Assembly: GCF_014874095.1 (NCBI RefSeq)
Contig: NZ_JADBEB010000001.1
Location: 7,688,001-7,752,000 of the forward strand
Direction: 5' to 3'
Source of the DNA: Plantactinospora soyae
GTDB lineage: Bacteria > Actinomycetota > Actinomycetes > Mycobacteriales > Micromonosporaceae
Length of the DNA: 64,000 nucleotides
Numbering within the stretch: position 1 is the first letter of the stretch; every line of letters begins with the position of its first letter. A model generated the notes under the pieces. The model did not search any database. It had not been told where the DNA came from and saw only the letters and a list, made by a program, of their open reading frames with translations. This document shows positions 16,356 to 25,499 of the stretch, piece by piece. Position numbers and translations under genes: made by a program.

Positions 16356-16396
16356 CGGAGCAGCGTTCCGTTAAGAACATACGGAACCGTGTTCCG
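16356..16396. promoter_or_regulatory. Paired inverted-repeat operators between hydrolase and TetR genes
   Basis: CGGAGC-AGC-GTTCCG at 16356-16370 and the perfect CGGAAC-CGT-GTTCCG at 16382-16396; the centres are 26 bp apart. They lie in the 155-bp gap between divergent starts at 16274 and 16430, as expected for a cooperative TetR dimer pair. Confidence 0.75.
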
Positions 16397-16429
16397 CTTA
16401 GCAAGGTGAGTGACGGAGGTAACAACGCA

Positions 16430-17026
16430 GTGGCTGACCTCGGCAGCGGATCAGAACCGTCAGCCCCCCGGAAGCGGGCCGACGCCCGGCGCAACGAAGA
16501 GACGCTGCTGGAGGCGGCCGCGGCGACCTTCATCGCCGCCGGCGTCGACGCGCCCGTGCGCGACATCGCGGCCAAAGCTGGCGTCGGCGTCGGCACGATC
16601 TACCGCCACTTCCCCACCCGGGCCGACCTCATCGTCGCCGTCTACCGACACCAGGTCGAGGCATGCGTCGAGGCCGGCCCCGCCCTGCTGGCGAGCAGCA
16701 ACTCACCACACGCCGCCCTGGCCCGGTGGATCGATCTCTTCGTCGACTTCCTGGTCACCAAGCACGGCCTCGCCGAGGCGTTGCAGTCCGACGACGCCAC
16801 CTTCGTGACCCTGCACGCCTACTTCCTCGACCGCCTTCTGCCGGTCTGCGCCGAACTCCTCGACGCCGCCGTCGCGGCCGGCGAGGTCCGCCCCGACGTC
16901 GAGGCCTTCGAACTGATGCTCGCCGTCGGCAACCTCTGCATCGGCGCCAACAAGGATCCCCGGTACGACGTCCGTCGCGTGGTCGCACTCCTCCTCGCCG
17001 GACTACGCCTCATCCCACACCACTGA
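16430..17026 (+). CDS. TetR/AcrR family transcriptional regulator
   Basis: 198 residues from GTG 16430, chosen because GGAGGT lies 9 bases upstream. The DNA-binding helix-turn-helix (DAPVRDIAAKAGVGVGTIYR, then HFPTRADL) is followed by the SbtR/TetR_C-like helical domain (VRPDVEAFELMLAVGNLCIG). An upstream GTG at 16406 is in frame but has no good ribosome-binding site. It is divergent from the alpha/beta hydrolase and most likely represses it and itself through the two palindromes between them. Confidence 0.9.
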   Translation: MADLGSGSEPSAPRKRADARRNEETLLEAAAATFIAAGVDAPVRDIAAKAGVGVGTIYRHFPTRADLIVAVYRHQVEACVEAGPALLASSNSPHAALARWIDLFVDFLVTKHGLAEALQSDDATFVTLHAYFLDRLLPVCAELLDAAVAAGEVRPDVEAFELMLAVGNLCIGANKDPRYDVRRVVALLLAGLRLIPHH

Positions 17027-17138
17027 CCGCAGCCCCGGAACCGCCGCAGTCGGATCTGAATCGCAGCCGGTACGGAGACCCTTACCACCCACCATCTCCG
17101 AGCCGGAATGGAACGCGTCGGTTTCAGGTAATGGGAGA

Positions 17139-17624
17139 TCAGCTCCCCTTTCCCGCTCGTCGGTGCGCGTCGCTTCCCTCGCGGTAGAAGACGTAGCCCC
17201 CGTGGTGCAGTACGTCTCCGTCGAACGTCCCGTCGGCGCTGAACCCGGTGTCGTCGACGTACTCGATGCGAGTTCCGATGACCCGGTAGGAACCCGTGTA
17301 GGCGCTCTGTCGCTCTCCCCGGGCCTCGTCGTAGCGGCCGTTCGCGAGCAGCTCCTGCCGGATGTGCCCGTCGGCCGTCACCCACATTCCGACGTACGGG
17401 TGCGGCGAGGCGTCTCCGGCTCCGGTCGGCGGCGTACCCGTTGGCGGTGTGGGCGGCGTCGCCGTCGCGGATGGCGGCGGCGTCGCCGTCGCGGATGGCG
17501 GCGGCTCCTGCCCGGCGTCGTCGGGAGCCGCGGGTCTGCCGGGGTCGGGTCCCACGGCGCACGCGGCAAGGCCTCCGGCGAGGAGCACGGCGACGCTGAC
17601 CACCGTTCCGAGGCGGGCCGTCAC
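17139..17624 (-). CDS. Atu4866-family lipoprotein
   Basis: 161 residues from GTG 17624. A lipoprotein signal (VVSVAVLLAGGLAAC, Cys22 in an L-A-A-C lipobox) leads to a Pro/Thr/Ala-rich spacer with an 8-residue near-repeat (PPPSATAT twice, ~41-56). The Atu4866 beta-barrel-like domain follows at ~76-150 (YVGMWVTADGHIRQELLANG, SAYTGSYRVIGTRIEYVDDT, GFSADGTF, DVLHHGGYVFYR). The domain function is unsettled. The GTG start overlaps the stop of the XRE regulator by three bases (GTGA), so the two are translationally coupled; in other bacteria Atu4866 proteins likewise adjoin XRE regulators (recalled). Secreted lipid-anchored location is inferred. Confidence 0.85.
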   Translation of the reverse strand: MTARLGTVVSVAVLLAGGLAACAVGPDPGRPAAPDDAGQEPPPSATATPPPSATATPPTPPTGTPPTGAGDASPHPYVGMWVTADGHIRQELLANGRYDEARGERQSAYTGSYRVIGTRIEYVDDTGFSADGTFDGDVLHHGGYVFYREGSDAHRRAGKGS

Positions 17625-18472
17625 GAGACGGTCCCGCGCGAGTCGTCCCGGTGTCCGGGGCGGGTCGCCGCCAGCGAGCCGAGCAGCCGCAGCGCGTCCG
17701 CGGTCGGAGTGCCCTCCTGGGCGTGGTAGACGATCAGCTGCTGCCCCGGGGCGGAGCGGACGTCGAAGGTCTGCATGCGGAGGGTGAGCTCGCCGACCTC
17801 GGGATGCAGCAGGACCTTCGACGCATGGGACTTGCCCCGCGCGTCGCGTCGGCGCCACAGGTCGGCGAACTCGCGGCTGGTCCCGGCCGTCCGCAGCACT
17901 TCCTGGATCCGCGGATCGAGCGGCCGGGCGCCCTCGAGAAAACGGAATCCGGCGACCGCGTTGGCCGCGGCCGTTTCCCAGTCGGCGTGGAACGCGCGGA
18001 CCGACGGGTCGAGGAACATCGCGAGCAGCAGGTTCGCGCCGGGTTCGAGGTGGTTGAAAACCGCACGGCCCAACGTGTTCGCGGCCAGGACGTCGTAGGC
18101 CCGGCCCAGGATCAGGGCCGGAGTGCGGTCCCACAGTTCGGCCATCGCCAGCAGTTGGGCGTCGGCCTGCTCGATGCCGCCCTCGCGGCGCGGAAGCGGA
18201 GTCATTCCCGCGAGCCGGTACAGGTGCAGCCGACCGTCGTCGTCCAGCAGTAGTGCCTCGCTCAGGGCCTCCAGGACCTGCGGCGACGGCCGCCGCTCAC
18301 GGCCCTGCTCCAGCCGCAGGTAGTAGTCGACGCTGATCCGGGCCAGCATCGCGACCTCCTCGCGGCGCAGACCGGGTACGCGTCGCCGCCCGTCCTCGGA
18401 CAGCCCGACGTCGAGCGGCGTCAGCTGTGCCCGCCGGCCCCGTAGGTAGTCGCCCAGCATTGAAGTCGCCAT
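17621..18472 (-). CDS. XRE-family regulator with MmyB-like C-terminal domain
   Basis: 283 residues from ATG 18472 (MATS); ATG 18460 is the alternative. Helix-turn-helix at ~5-65 (LRREEVAMLARISVDYYLRL, then EQG). The C-terminal MmyB-like ligand-binding domain shows the family landmarks: TPALILGRAYDVLAAN, NLLLAMFLDPSVRAFHADWE, LHPEVGELTLRMQTFDVRSA, PGQQLIVYHAQEGTPTADAL. Members bind small, often lipid-like or redox-active molecules and control adjacent oxidoreductases. It is coupled to the Atu4866 lipoprotein and divergent from the SnoaL-like gene at 18605. Confidence 0.92.
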   Translation of the reverse strand: MATSMLGDYLRGRRAQLTPLDVGLSEDGRRRVPGLRREEVAMLARISVDYYLRLEQGRERRPSPQVLEALSEALLLDDDGRLHLYRLAGMTPLPRREGGIEQADAQLLAMAELWDRTPALILGRAYDVLAANTLGRAVFNHLEPGANLLLAMFLDPSVRAFHADWETAAANAVAGFRFLEGARPLDPRIQEVLRTAGTSREFADLWRRRDARGKSHASKVLLHPEVGELTLRMQTFDVRSAPGQQLIVYHAQEGTPTADALRLLGSLAATRPGHRDDSRGTVS

Positions 18473-18604
18473 ATCGGTCAGGTTAGGTGCCCGGTACGCC
18501 GGTAGCCTGGTCCCACTGCTCCCAGGTCCGTTTGAATTCGCACTCGGATTCGTCGCGGAAGACGCCTTGACCTCAAGCATGGTTGACGTCCTACATTGAT
18601 CTTT

Positions 18605-19063
18605 ATGAACGCGACATACCTCGATGAGGCCACCCGTGAGGCCGAGATCGAAGCGATCAAGCGGGTGGTGGCCACGGTCGAACACGCACAGAACAATGAG
18701 CTCCCCGACGAGTTCCTCAGCCTGTTCCGGGACGATGCGATCTGGACGACGGGTGGCGGCAAACGGCTCTTCGGCCTCGAGGCGATCTCGACCTTCACCC
18801 ACCAGGTGCTTCCCGGCGGAATGCAGGACTCGACGGTCACCTTTGAGCTGGAACACGTCCTGTTCATCCGCTCCGACGTCGCGGCCGTCAAGCTGCGTCA
18901 GGTGTACCACACGCCCGACGGGCCGGACGTGGGCTCTCCGCTATGGATCATGGCGAAGGAAGACGGGCAATGGCGCCTGACCGCCAGCCAGAACATCGGC
19001 GTACCCGACGACGAGTTGTCCCCAACGACGACGAGCCGACCCATTTTCGGCCCCGGCAGATAA
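18605..19063 (+). CDS. NTF2/SgcJ-EcaC-like protein
   Basis: A 152-residue protein of the NTF2-like fold in its SgcJ/EcaC-type form. The conserved pattern runs IEAIKRVVATVEHAQNN, FLSLFRDDAIWTTGGGKRLF, ISTFTHQVLPGGM, VAAVKLRQVYHTPDG, WIMAKEDGQWRLTASQN. The fold binds small hydrophobic ligands or serves as an oxidoreductase or isomerase; no specific substrate is evident. ATG 18605 is preceded by no clear ribosome-binding site, so it could be translated from a leaderless or very short leader. The divergent XRE regulator 133 bp away is the probable controller. Confidence 0.8.
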   Translation: MNATYLDEATREAEIEAIKRVVATVEHAQNNELPDEFLSLFRDDAIWTTGGGKRLFGLEAISTFTHQVLPGGMQDSTVTFELEHVLFIRSDVAAVKLRQVYHTPDGPDVGSPLWIMAKEDGQWRLTASQNIGVPDDELSPTTTSRPIFGPGR

Positions 19064-19093
19064 AACTGGACGTCGTAGCCGGATCGGCCGGGG

Positions 19094-19429
19094 TCAGGGG
19101 CGGCGGGCCGAGGTCTGCTCCCGGACCACGAACCGGATCGACTTCGCCTCGGTCATGCAGGCCCGCATCGGCCCGACCAGCTCGCGGTGCTCGGGGCTGC
19201 GCTCCCAGGCCTCGAAGTGTCCCAGCGAGACCCACTCGCTGGTGATCAGCCACTGTTCCGGATCGGTCGGGGAGGCACACACCTGATCGACCAGGTGTCC
19301 GTCGACGCCCTCGGCGACCTGGTAGCGAATCCGTTCGTACGCCTGAAGAAACGCGTCGGCGCGCTCGCGCGGCACCCGGATCAGGAACACCACCCGCGCC
19401 TTGGCCGTCTCGGTCAGGTTCTCTGCCAT
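19094..19429 (-). CDS. Antibiotic-biosynthesis-monooxygenase-type protein, last gene of PKS operon
   Basis: 111 residues of the ABM (ferredoxin-like, dimeric alpha/beta barrel) family: ARVVFLIRVPRERADAFLQA, ERIRYQVAEGVDGH, EQWLITSEWVSLGHFEAWE, VREQTSARRP. In type II polyketide clusters such proteins oxidise or cyclise the poly-beta-keto product without a cofactor. Its start overlaps the end of the CLF gene by 16 bases, so it belongs to the polyketide operon. The exact reaction is inferred only. Confidence 0.82.
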   Translation of the reverse strand: MAENLTETAKARVVFLIRVPRERADAFLQAYERIRYQVAEGVDGHLVDQVCASPTDPEQWLITSEWVSLGHFEAWERSPEHRELVGPMRACMTEAKSIRFVVREQTSARRP

Positions 19430-20706
19430 CTGGACACCTCCACCGGGCCGCGCCGCAGCGCCACGGCACTGTTGAAACCATCGAATCCGCGTGCGCACAC
19501 CAGCGCGGTGTCCACCCGCCGGGGCCTGGACTCCCGGACGAAGTTCAACTCGCAGCCGGGCGCCGGGCGATCCGGGCCGGCGGTCGGTGGCAGCATGCCG
19601 TGCCGCATCGCCAACAGCGCGGTGGCGACGTCCAGCGCCGCTCCGCCCTGGTGGGCCCGACCCGTCAACGGCTTCTGCGTGGTGACCGGTGGCTGCCGCT
19701 GCCCGAACACCGTACGCAGCACGTCCGCCTCGCTCCGGTCGTACCGGGGCACGCCGAGCGCGTCCGGAAAGACGACGTCCACCTCGGCAGGATCGATGTC
19801 GGCCCGGGTCAGGGCGAGCCGGATCGCCCGCCCGTACTGGGTCCCGTCGACATCGGCACCGCCGCCCACGTCGCCGCCGTGCGAGGCGGCACCGCGCTGC
19901 TCGGTGTGTCGGGCGTCGTGGGTGGCGCCCCAACCGGCCACCTCGGCGTAGATGGTGTCCGCGCCCCTGGCCACGGCGTGGTCCAGATCCTCGACCACGA
20001 AGATCGCACCGCCCTCGCCGGGGACGTACCCGCTGGCCGCCACGTCGAACGGCCGGTACGCCCGATCCGGTTCGGGACAGACGCTGAGCAGCCCACCACG
20101 GAGCTGACAGGTCAGCGCGTACGGGCTCAGTGGACACTCCGTACCGCCCGCGAGCACCACCGGCGTACCCCGTCGGATCAGCCGGGCGGCGTGTGCCAGG
20201 CTGTCCAGCCCACCGGCGGTCTCCGCGGCGAGCACTCCGCACGGGCCCTTGAACTGGTGCCGGATGGAGAGCTGGCCGACGCTCGCCGCGTAGAACCAGG
20301 CGATCGACTGGTACGCCCCCACCGTGCGGGTGGTCCCCCGCCAGAGTCGCTGGAGTTCACGCTGACCGAACAGGTTGCCGCCGGAGGAACTGGCCAGGGT
20401 GACGGCGTACCCGTAGGGATCGTCGGCCACCTCCGGCAGGCCGGCGTCGGCGAGCGCGAGCCGGGTGGCGGCGAACCCGAGGTGGGTCCACCGGTCGGTC
20501 TGCACCACCTGGCGGTTGTCGGCGTGGTGCAGCGCGTCGAAGTCGGCCACCTCCCCCGCCAGTTGGACGGGGTAGCGGTCCGGATCGAACAGCGTGATCC
20601 GCCCGATCCGGTTCTGCCCGGCGAGTACGCACTTCCAGTGCGCGTCCGCGCCGATTCCGCTCGGCGCGACAACGCCGATCCCGGTGATCACGACCCGGCC
20701 GGTCAT
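19414..20706 (-). CDS. Type II PKS chain length factor (KS-beta)
   Basis: 430 residues homologous to ketosynthases but without the active-site Cys, as in CLF/KS-beta. The domain has the usual thiolase-fold landmarks ([106 protein letters not shown]). At the Cys position it reads A-A-E-T-A-G-G (Thr163), whereas most CLFs read E-Q-A-G-G with the conserved Gln. CLF dimerises with KS-alpha and sets chain length. The start ATG overlaps the KS-alpha stop (ATGA). Confidence 0.92.
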   Translation of the reverse strand: MTGRVVITGIGVVAPSGIGADAHWKCVLAGQNRIGRITLFDPDRYPVQLAGEVADFDALHHADNRQVVQTDRWTHLGFAATRLALADAGLPEVADDPYGYAVTLASSSGGNLFGQRELQRLWRGTTRTVGAYQSIAWFYAASVGQLSIRHQFKGPCGVLAAETAGGLDSLAHAARLIRRGTPVVLAGGTECPLSPYALTCQLRGGLLSVCPEPDRAYRPFDVAASGYVPGEGGAIFVVEDLDHAVARGADTIYAEVAGWGATHDARHTEQRGAASHGGDVGGGADVDGTQYGRAIRLALTRADIDPAEVDVVFPDALGVPRYDRSEADVLRTVFGQRQPPVTTQKPLTGRAHQGGAALDVATALLAMRHGMLPPTAGPDRPAPGCELNFVRESRPRRVDTALVCARGFDGFNSAVALRRGPVEVSRWQRT

Positions 20707-21974
20707 CGCGGCGACCCGCCGAACCGGCGCAAGACCATCGCCGACTGGAACCCGCCGAAGCCGCTGCCCACCGAGAGCGCCACCCGCACCGGCACCTCCC
20801 GGGCCACGTTCGGGATGTAGTCCAGGTCGCACTCCTCGTCCCGGTTGGCCCAGTTCGCCGTCGGCGGCACCACCCCGAACTCGATGGCCAGCGCACAGGC
20901 CGCCATCTCGATCGCGCCGATCGCGCCGAGCGAATGCCCGACCATCGACTTGATCGAACTGATCGGAACCTGGTACGCCGCGCTGCCCAGCGCCCGCTTG
21001 AAGGCCGCCGTCTCGTGCCGGTCGTTCTGCCGGGTGCCCGAACCGTGTGCGCTGATGTACGACACGTCCGCCGGATCGCACCGGGCCTGCGCCATCGCAT
21101 CGTCGATCGCCAGGGCCATCTCGACGCCGTCGGGACGCAGGCCGGTCATGTGGTAGCCGTTGCTCCGGTTGGCGTACCCGGCGGCCTCGCAGTAGACCCG
21201 GGCGCCGCGCCGCCGCGCGTGTTCGGCCTCCTCCAGGACGAGCACGGCGGCGCCCTCGGCGAGCACGAACCCGTGCCGGTCCCGGTCGAACGGCCGGGAG
21301 GCGTGCCCCGGGTCGTCGTTGTCCGGGGTGGTCGCCTTGATCGCGTCGAACGAGGCGACCGTGACCGGTGAGATCGGGCTGTCCGAGGCGCCGGCGAGCA
21401 TCACGTCGGCCTCGCCGTCCTCGATCAACTGCTGGCCGTAGCCGATCGCGTCGATCCCGGACGTACAACCGGTGGAAATCACCTGGGCCGGGCCGTACAG
21501 CCCGTGTCGGCAGGCGACGTCGGCGGCGAGGCTGCTCGGCATCAGTGCCTGGTAGAGATACGGTCCGGCCCGGTCCGGGTCGACCAGCCAGTCCGTGCCG
21601 GAGTCGCTGACTGCCACGTACTCCCGCTCCAGCAGCATGGTGCCGCCGACCGCGGAGCCGAGCGCCACCCCGGCGCGCTCCCGCATCGAGTCGGACAGCT
21701 CCAGGCCGCTGTCCGCCAGCGCCTCGATCGAGGCGGCCAGGGCAAACTGGACGTACCGGTCGGAGCGCTGTTGTTCCGCGTCGCTGAGGCCCGCGCGGAC
21801 CGGGTCGAAGTCGCACTCCGCCGCGATCTGCGAGCGGAACGGCGACGGGTCGAAGAAACTGATCCGCCGGGTAGCCGTCCGGCCGGCGGTGATGGTGTCC
21901 CAGAAGCTTCGCCGGGTGACCCCGCCCGGCGCGACCACTCCGATTCCGGTCACCACGGTCCGCCGCCCGGTCAC
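20703..21974 (-). CDS. Type II PKS ketosynthase alpha (KS-alpha)
   Basis: 423 residues, a full-length beta-ketoacyl synthase. Catalytic Cys170 in [14 protein letters not shown], His310 in [11 protein letters not shown] and His347 in [13 protein letters not shown] are all present. The N-terminal [14 protein letters not shown] and the mid [20 protein letters not shown] motifs are typical of aromatic polyketide synthases. It condenses malonyl-ACP extender units to make the poly-beta-keto chain, together with the adjacent CLF. It is coupled by four-base ATGA overlaps to the cupin gene (21971/21974) and the CLF gene. The organisation resembles whiE-type spore pigment clusters. Confidence 0.96.
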   Translation of the reverse strand: MTGRRTVVTGIGVVAPGGVTRRSFWDTITAGRTATRRISFFDPSPFRSQIAAECDFDPVRAGLSDAEQQRSDRYVQFALAASIEALADSGLELSDSMRERAGVALGSAVGGTMLLEREYVAVSDSGTDWLVDPDRAGPYLYQALMPSSLAADVACRHGLYGPAQVISTGCTSGIDAIGYGQQLIEDGEADVMLAGASDSPISPVTVASFDAIKATTPDNDDPGHASRPFDRDRHGFVLAEGAAVLVLEEAEHARRRGARVYCEAAGYANRSNGYHMTGLRPDGVEMALAIDDAMAQARCDPADVSYISAHGSGTRQNDRHETAAFKRALGSAAYQVPISSIKSMVGHSLGAIGAIEMAACALAIEFGVVPPTANWANRDEECDLDYIPNVAREVPVRVALSVGSGFGGFQSAMVLRRFGGSPR

Positions 21975-22426
21975 GGCGCGGCCTCGGTCCGGCCGCCGAG
22001 GACCCCGGCCTCCGGCCGGCCGCCGAAGGTCGCCGCCTCCGCCGCCGACTCGGTGTCGACGTGCCCGAGTTCCGGCCGAGGCGCGAGCGGGCCGAGCTGG
22101 AAGACCACCTCTGCGGGCTCGTCCGCCACGTTGCGCAGCCGGTGCCGGACATTCACCGGTACGTAGAGCGCCTCTCCGGTACGTACCGGCACCGGCTCGC
22201 CGTCGAGGTCGACGATCAGTTCGCCACGGGCGACGTACAGGAACTCCTCGCTGTAGGGGTGGTAGTGCTCGGCGATGCGCTCACCCGGGGCGAGGTTCGC
22301 CACGCCCATGAAGCCGGAGGTGCTGCCGACGGTACGCGGCCCGAGCAGCACCCGGATCTCGCCGCCACGGCGACGGTCCGGCGCGATGTCCCGGGCGGCC
22401 GTCAGCCGGCGGTCGTGCTCACTCAT
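21971..22426 (-). CDS. Cupin domain protein, type II polyketide-associated
   Basis: 151 residues with a double-stranded beta-helix cupin core: [20 protein letters not shown] (H-x-H motif), then [17 protein letters not shown] and a second conserved strand [19 protein letters not shown]. The C-terminal ~40 residues are low-complexity Gly/Ala/Glu. Related small cupins occur in spore-pigment and other type II clusters and may act in cyclisation or as chaperone-like factors. Its ends overlap both neighbours (8 bp with the ACP-aromatase, 4 bp with KS-alpha), consistent with strict co-expression. Confidence 0.85.
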   Translation of the reverse strand: MSEHDRRLTAARDIAPDRRRGGEIRVLLGPRTVGSTSGFMGVANLAPGERIAEHYHPYSEEFLYVARGELIVDLDGEPVPVRTGEALYVPVNVRHRLRNVADEPAEVVFQLGPLAPRPELGHVDTESAAEAATFGGRPEAGVLGGRTEAAP

Positions 22427-23372
22427 CGCCGACCCCGACCGTCGCGGCAGCCGTGCCGACCGGTCCGTTGGCCGGTGATCCGGCGGACGTGCCGGCCGCC
22501 GGCTCCTGCGGGGTGGTGGAGGCGAGTTCGGCGGCGATCCGCTCGATCTTGTCCCGGATGATGTCCAGTTGCACCCGGCTGTTGGCGTTGATCCGCTCCG
22601 TCATCTGGGCGGTGGTCACCGGGGCGGTCGGGCGCATCTCGAAGTCCTGGGTCCAGGTCATCCGGGTACCACCCGGCACCTCGTCGTACCGCCAGTGGAT
22701 CCGCATGTACTCGAAGGGCCCGGTCTCGACCCGGTGGGCGTGCACCTCGCGGCGCACCGGATCGGCGGTGCGCTCGCTGATCCAGCTCCAGATCACGCCG
22801 TTCTCGTCCGGGTACATGGTCAGCCGGAACTGGACGGTGTTCCCATGTTGCTCGAGAATCTGCACCGACTGGTACTCGGTGAACAGGCCGGTCCAGGTCC
22901 CGACGTCGTTGGTCCGGTCCCAGACCAGTTTCGGCGGAGCCGCGATCACCACACTGTTCTCGGTGTGACCGGGCCGGCCGTCGGCACCGGCGGGGCGTCC
23001 GTCCTGGGTCCCGGCCGCTGTAGCGCCCGCGTCGGCCGACGCGGCCGCCGGGGTGGACTGCCGCGCGACGAGGTCGGAGATCTCCGCGATGCTGAGCGCT
23101 CCCGACTCCTCGGGAAGCTGTACCCGGTAGCGGTCCGCGACCACCGCCTGTAGCTCCAGCAGCGCCAACGAGTCCATCCCGAGTTCCTCCAGCGAGGCCG
23201 TCGGCGCCGCGGTCGCCGCCTCGGCGTCCAGGCCGCAGTGCCGGACCAGGATCGCGATGATCTCCGCCGCGGTCGCCGACGACGGCGCGCTGGGCTCCGC
23301 CACGCTCCGGACCGGCTCCCCTCCGGTGCGGGACGGTCCGGCCAACGCCGGGTCCTCGTGTCTCACGGTCAT
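22419..23372 (-). CDS. ACP-polyketide aromatase/cyclase fusion
   Basis: 317 residues joining two proteins that are usually separate. Residues ~30-108 form an acyl carrier protein: [20 protein letters not shown], then the phosphopantetheine site [10 protein letters not shown] with Ser68. A ~25-residue Ala/Gly/Pro linker leads to a SRPBCC (START-like) polyketide cyclase/dehydratase domain at ~137-290: [68 protein letters not shown] ribosome-binding site precedes ATG 23372. The fusion is likely to tether the growing polyketide to the enzyme that aromatises its first ring (inference). Confidence 0.93.
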   Translation of the reverse strand: MTVRHEDPALAGPSRTGGEPVRSVAEPSAPSSATAAEIIAILVRHCGLDAEAATAAPTASLEELGMDSLALLELQAVVADRYRVQLPEESGALSIAEISDLVARQSTPAAASADAGATAAGTQDGRPAGADGRPGHTENSVVIAAPPKLVWDRTNDVGTWTGLFTEYQSVQILEQHGNTVQFRLTMYPDENGVIWSWISERTADPVRREVHAHRVETGPFEYMRIHWRYDEVPGGTRMTWTQDFEMRPTAPVTTAQMTERINANSRVQLDIIRDKIERIAAELASTTPQEPAAGTSAGSPANGPVGTAAATVGVGDE

Positions 23373-24778
23373 CTGGTCCTCCTCGAAAGATGCGCCGAAC
23401 TGGCCGGAACGGGGTCCTTCGGCGAATCGGGTACGCCGAGCAGCCGGTCGACCAGTCCGGTCGAGTACCGCCCCTTGCGGAATCCCGCGTCGTCGAGGAC
23501 CCGTCGGATGAACGGGATGGTGGTGTGTACGCCGGGACCGTCGACCTCGAACTCGTGCAGCGCCCGTTCCATCCGGCTGAGCGCCAGGTCCCGGTCCGGC
23601 GCCCAGACCACGACCTTGGCGAGCAGCGAGTCGTAGTACGGGCCGACCAGGTAGCCCGGATATCCGTGGGTGTCGGTCCGGGTGCCCGGTCCACTCGGCG
23701 GTGTGAACCTGGTCAGCCGGCCGGGGGTGGGTAGGAAGTTGCGGTCCGGATCCTCGGTGTTGACCCGGCACTCGATCGCGACACCGTGGAGTCGTACGTC
23801 CTGCTGGCGCAGCCGCAGCGGTACGCCCCCGGCGATGTGCAACTGCTCGTGCACCAGGTCGACCCCTGTGATCATCTCCGTCACCGGGTGCTCGACCTGG
23901 ATGCGACAGTTGATCTCGATGAACTGGAAGCGCTCCGCCTCGTCGACCAGGAACTCGAAGGTCCCGGCCCCGGTGTAACCCGCCCGCAGCGCGCCGCGCA
24001 GGGCGGTCTCGGCGAGCGCGTCGAGGGTCGCGCCCGACAATGCCGGCGCCGGTCCCTCCTCGACGAGTTTCTGGTGCCGCCGCTGCACCGAACAGTCCCG
24101 GGTGCCGAGGTGCACCCCGTTGCCGTACCCGTCGCAGAGCACCTGGACCTCGACGTGCCGGGCCGGGCTGAGAAAGCGCTCGACGTAGACCCGGTCGTCG
24201 CCGAACGCGGCCTGCGCGACGACCCGGGTCCGGTCGTACGCCGAGGCGAGGTCGTCGGCGGAGCGGACCACCGACATGCCCCGGCCGCCGCCACCGGCCG
24301 CACACTTGATGATCACCGGGTAGCCGATCTCCTCGGCCACCGCCCTGGCCGCAGCGACCGTGTCGAGGGTTCCCAGGCTGCCCGGCGGAAGCGGAAGCCC
24401 GGCCTCGCCCATCAACGCCCGCGCCCTCGACTTGTCGCCCAGCGCCACCATCACCTCCGGCCGGGGACCGATGAAGACCAGCCCGTTGTCGGCGCAGATC
24501 TCGGCGAAGTCGGCGTCCTCGGACAGGAAGCCGTAGCCCGGGTGTACGGCCTGGGCCCCGGTCTTGCGGGCCGCCTCGATGATGGCGGCGGCGTTCAGGT
24601 AGCTCTGCCGCGCGTCCGGTGGCCCGATGCAGACCGCCTCGTCGGCCAGGCGTACGACGGCGGAGTCGCGGTCCGCGACCGAGTACACCGCGACGGACCG
24701 TACGCCCAGTTCGCGGCAGGCCCGGGCGACCCGGAGCGCTATCTCGCCACGATTGGCGATCAGGATCTTCTCGAACAC
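23369..24778 (-). CDS. accC: Biotin carboxylase subunit AccC of a dedicated acetyl-CoA carboxylase
   Basis: 469 residues, the full length of AccC. The carbamoyl-phosphate-synthase-like N-domain (FEKILIANRGEIALRVARAC), the ATP-grasp domain with a glycine-rich loop (KCAAGGGGRGM, K158-M168) and the biotin-carboxylase C-domain (FQFIEINCRIQVEHPVTEMI; LHGVAIECRVNTED) are intact. It makes carboxybiotin on BCCP. It starts 19 bp after the BCCP gene and overlaps the ACP-aromatase by four bases, so it belongs to the polyketide operon rather than to primary lipid metabolism. Confidence 0.95.
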   Translation of the reverse strand: MFEKILIANRGEIALRVARACRELGVRSVAVYSVADRDSAVVRLADEAVCIGPPDARQSYLNAAAIIEAARKTGAQAVHPGYGFLSEDADFAEICADNGLVFIGPRPEVMVALGDKSRARALMGEAGLPLPPGSLGTLDTVAAARAVAEEIGYPVIIKCAAGGGGRGMSVVRSADDLASAYDRTRVVAQAAFGDDRVYVERFLSPARHVEVQVLCDGYGNGVHLGTRDCSVQRRHQKLVEEGPAPALSGATLDALAETALRGALRAGYTGAGTFEFLVDEAERFQFIEINCRIQVEHPVTEMITGVDLVHEQLHIAGGVPLRLRQQDVRLHGVAIECRVNTEDPDRNFLPTPGRLTRFTPPSGPGTRTDTHGYPGYLVGPYYDSLLAKVVVWAPDRDLALSRMERALHEFEVDGPGVHTTIPFIRRVLDDAGFRKGRYSTGLVDRLLGVPDSPKDPVPASSAHLSRRTR

Positions 24779-24797
24779 GTCGGCACCGTCCTTGCGC

Positions 24798-25499
24798 TCA
24801 CGCGGGTACCAGAGCGATCAGCGGTTGTCCGAACTCGACCGGCTCGCCGTCGTGCACGAGTACCTCGACGACCCGGCCGACCTGGTCGGCGACCACCTCG
24901 TTCATCAGCTTCATCGCCTCGACGATGCAGACCACCTGACCGGGCTCCACCTTGTCGCCGACCTCGACGAACGGTGCGCCACCGGGCTCGGCCGCCTGGT
25001 AGTAGGTACCGACCATCGGAGCGAGGACGGTTCGGCGACCATCGGTGCCGATGGCCGCCCCGGTGACCGCCGGTACGGCGAACGGAGCGGCGTTGGGCGC
25101 GCTGCCGCCCGGCGTTCCGGCACCGGTCCCGGGACCGCTGTTTGCCTCACCGCCGTGCCATTCGATCTCCAGCAGGGCGTCGCCGCTGCGCAGGCGGATC
25201 CGGCGCAACGGCCCGGCGGTCCGCGCCACCAGCCGGCCCGCCTGCCGGCACAACTCGGCGAGTTCCGCCGATCCACCGACCGGCTCCGACTTCCCGGTCG
25301 GCTCCACGAAGCCACCAGCCGACTCCGACTCCGGCTCCGGCTCCGGCTCCGGCTCCACCGATCCACCGACCGGCTCCGGCTCCGGCTCCCGGGTCAGCTC
25401 CACCGATCCACCGACCGACCCCGGCTCCCGGGTCAGCTCCATCGACCTACCGACCGGCACCGCCAACTTCGACTCTCCGATCGCCGCTGCCCTGGTCAT
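24798..25499 (-). CDS. accB: Biotin carboxyl carrier protein with a long acidic/proline-rich N-terminal extension
   Basis: 233 residues. Residues ~155-233 are the biotinyl domain: LAPMVGTYYQAAEPGG, then VCIVEAMKLMNEVVAD with the biotinylated Lys197. The N-terminal ~75 residues consist of imperfect repeats such as GGSVE and PEPEPEPE, probably a flexible tether. The coding start overlaps the AccDA stop by four bases. It carries the activated CO2 between AccC and AccDA. Confidence 0.93.
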   Translation of the reverse strand: MTRAAAIGESKLAVPVGRSMELTREPGSVGGSVELTREPEPEPVGGSVEPEPEPEPESESAGGFVEPTGKSEPVGGSAELAELCRQAGRLVARTAGPLRRIRLRSGDALLEIEWHGGEANSGPGTGAGTPGGSAPNAAPFAVPAVTGAAIGTDGRRTVLAPMVGTYYQAAEPGGAPFVEVGDKVEPGQVVCIVEAMKLMNEVVADQVGRVVEVLVHDGEPVEFGQPLIALVPA

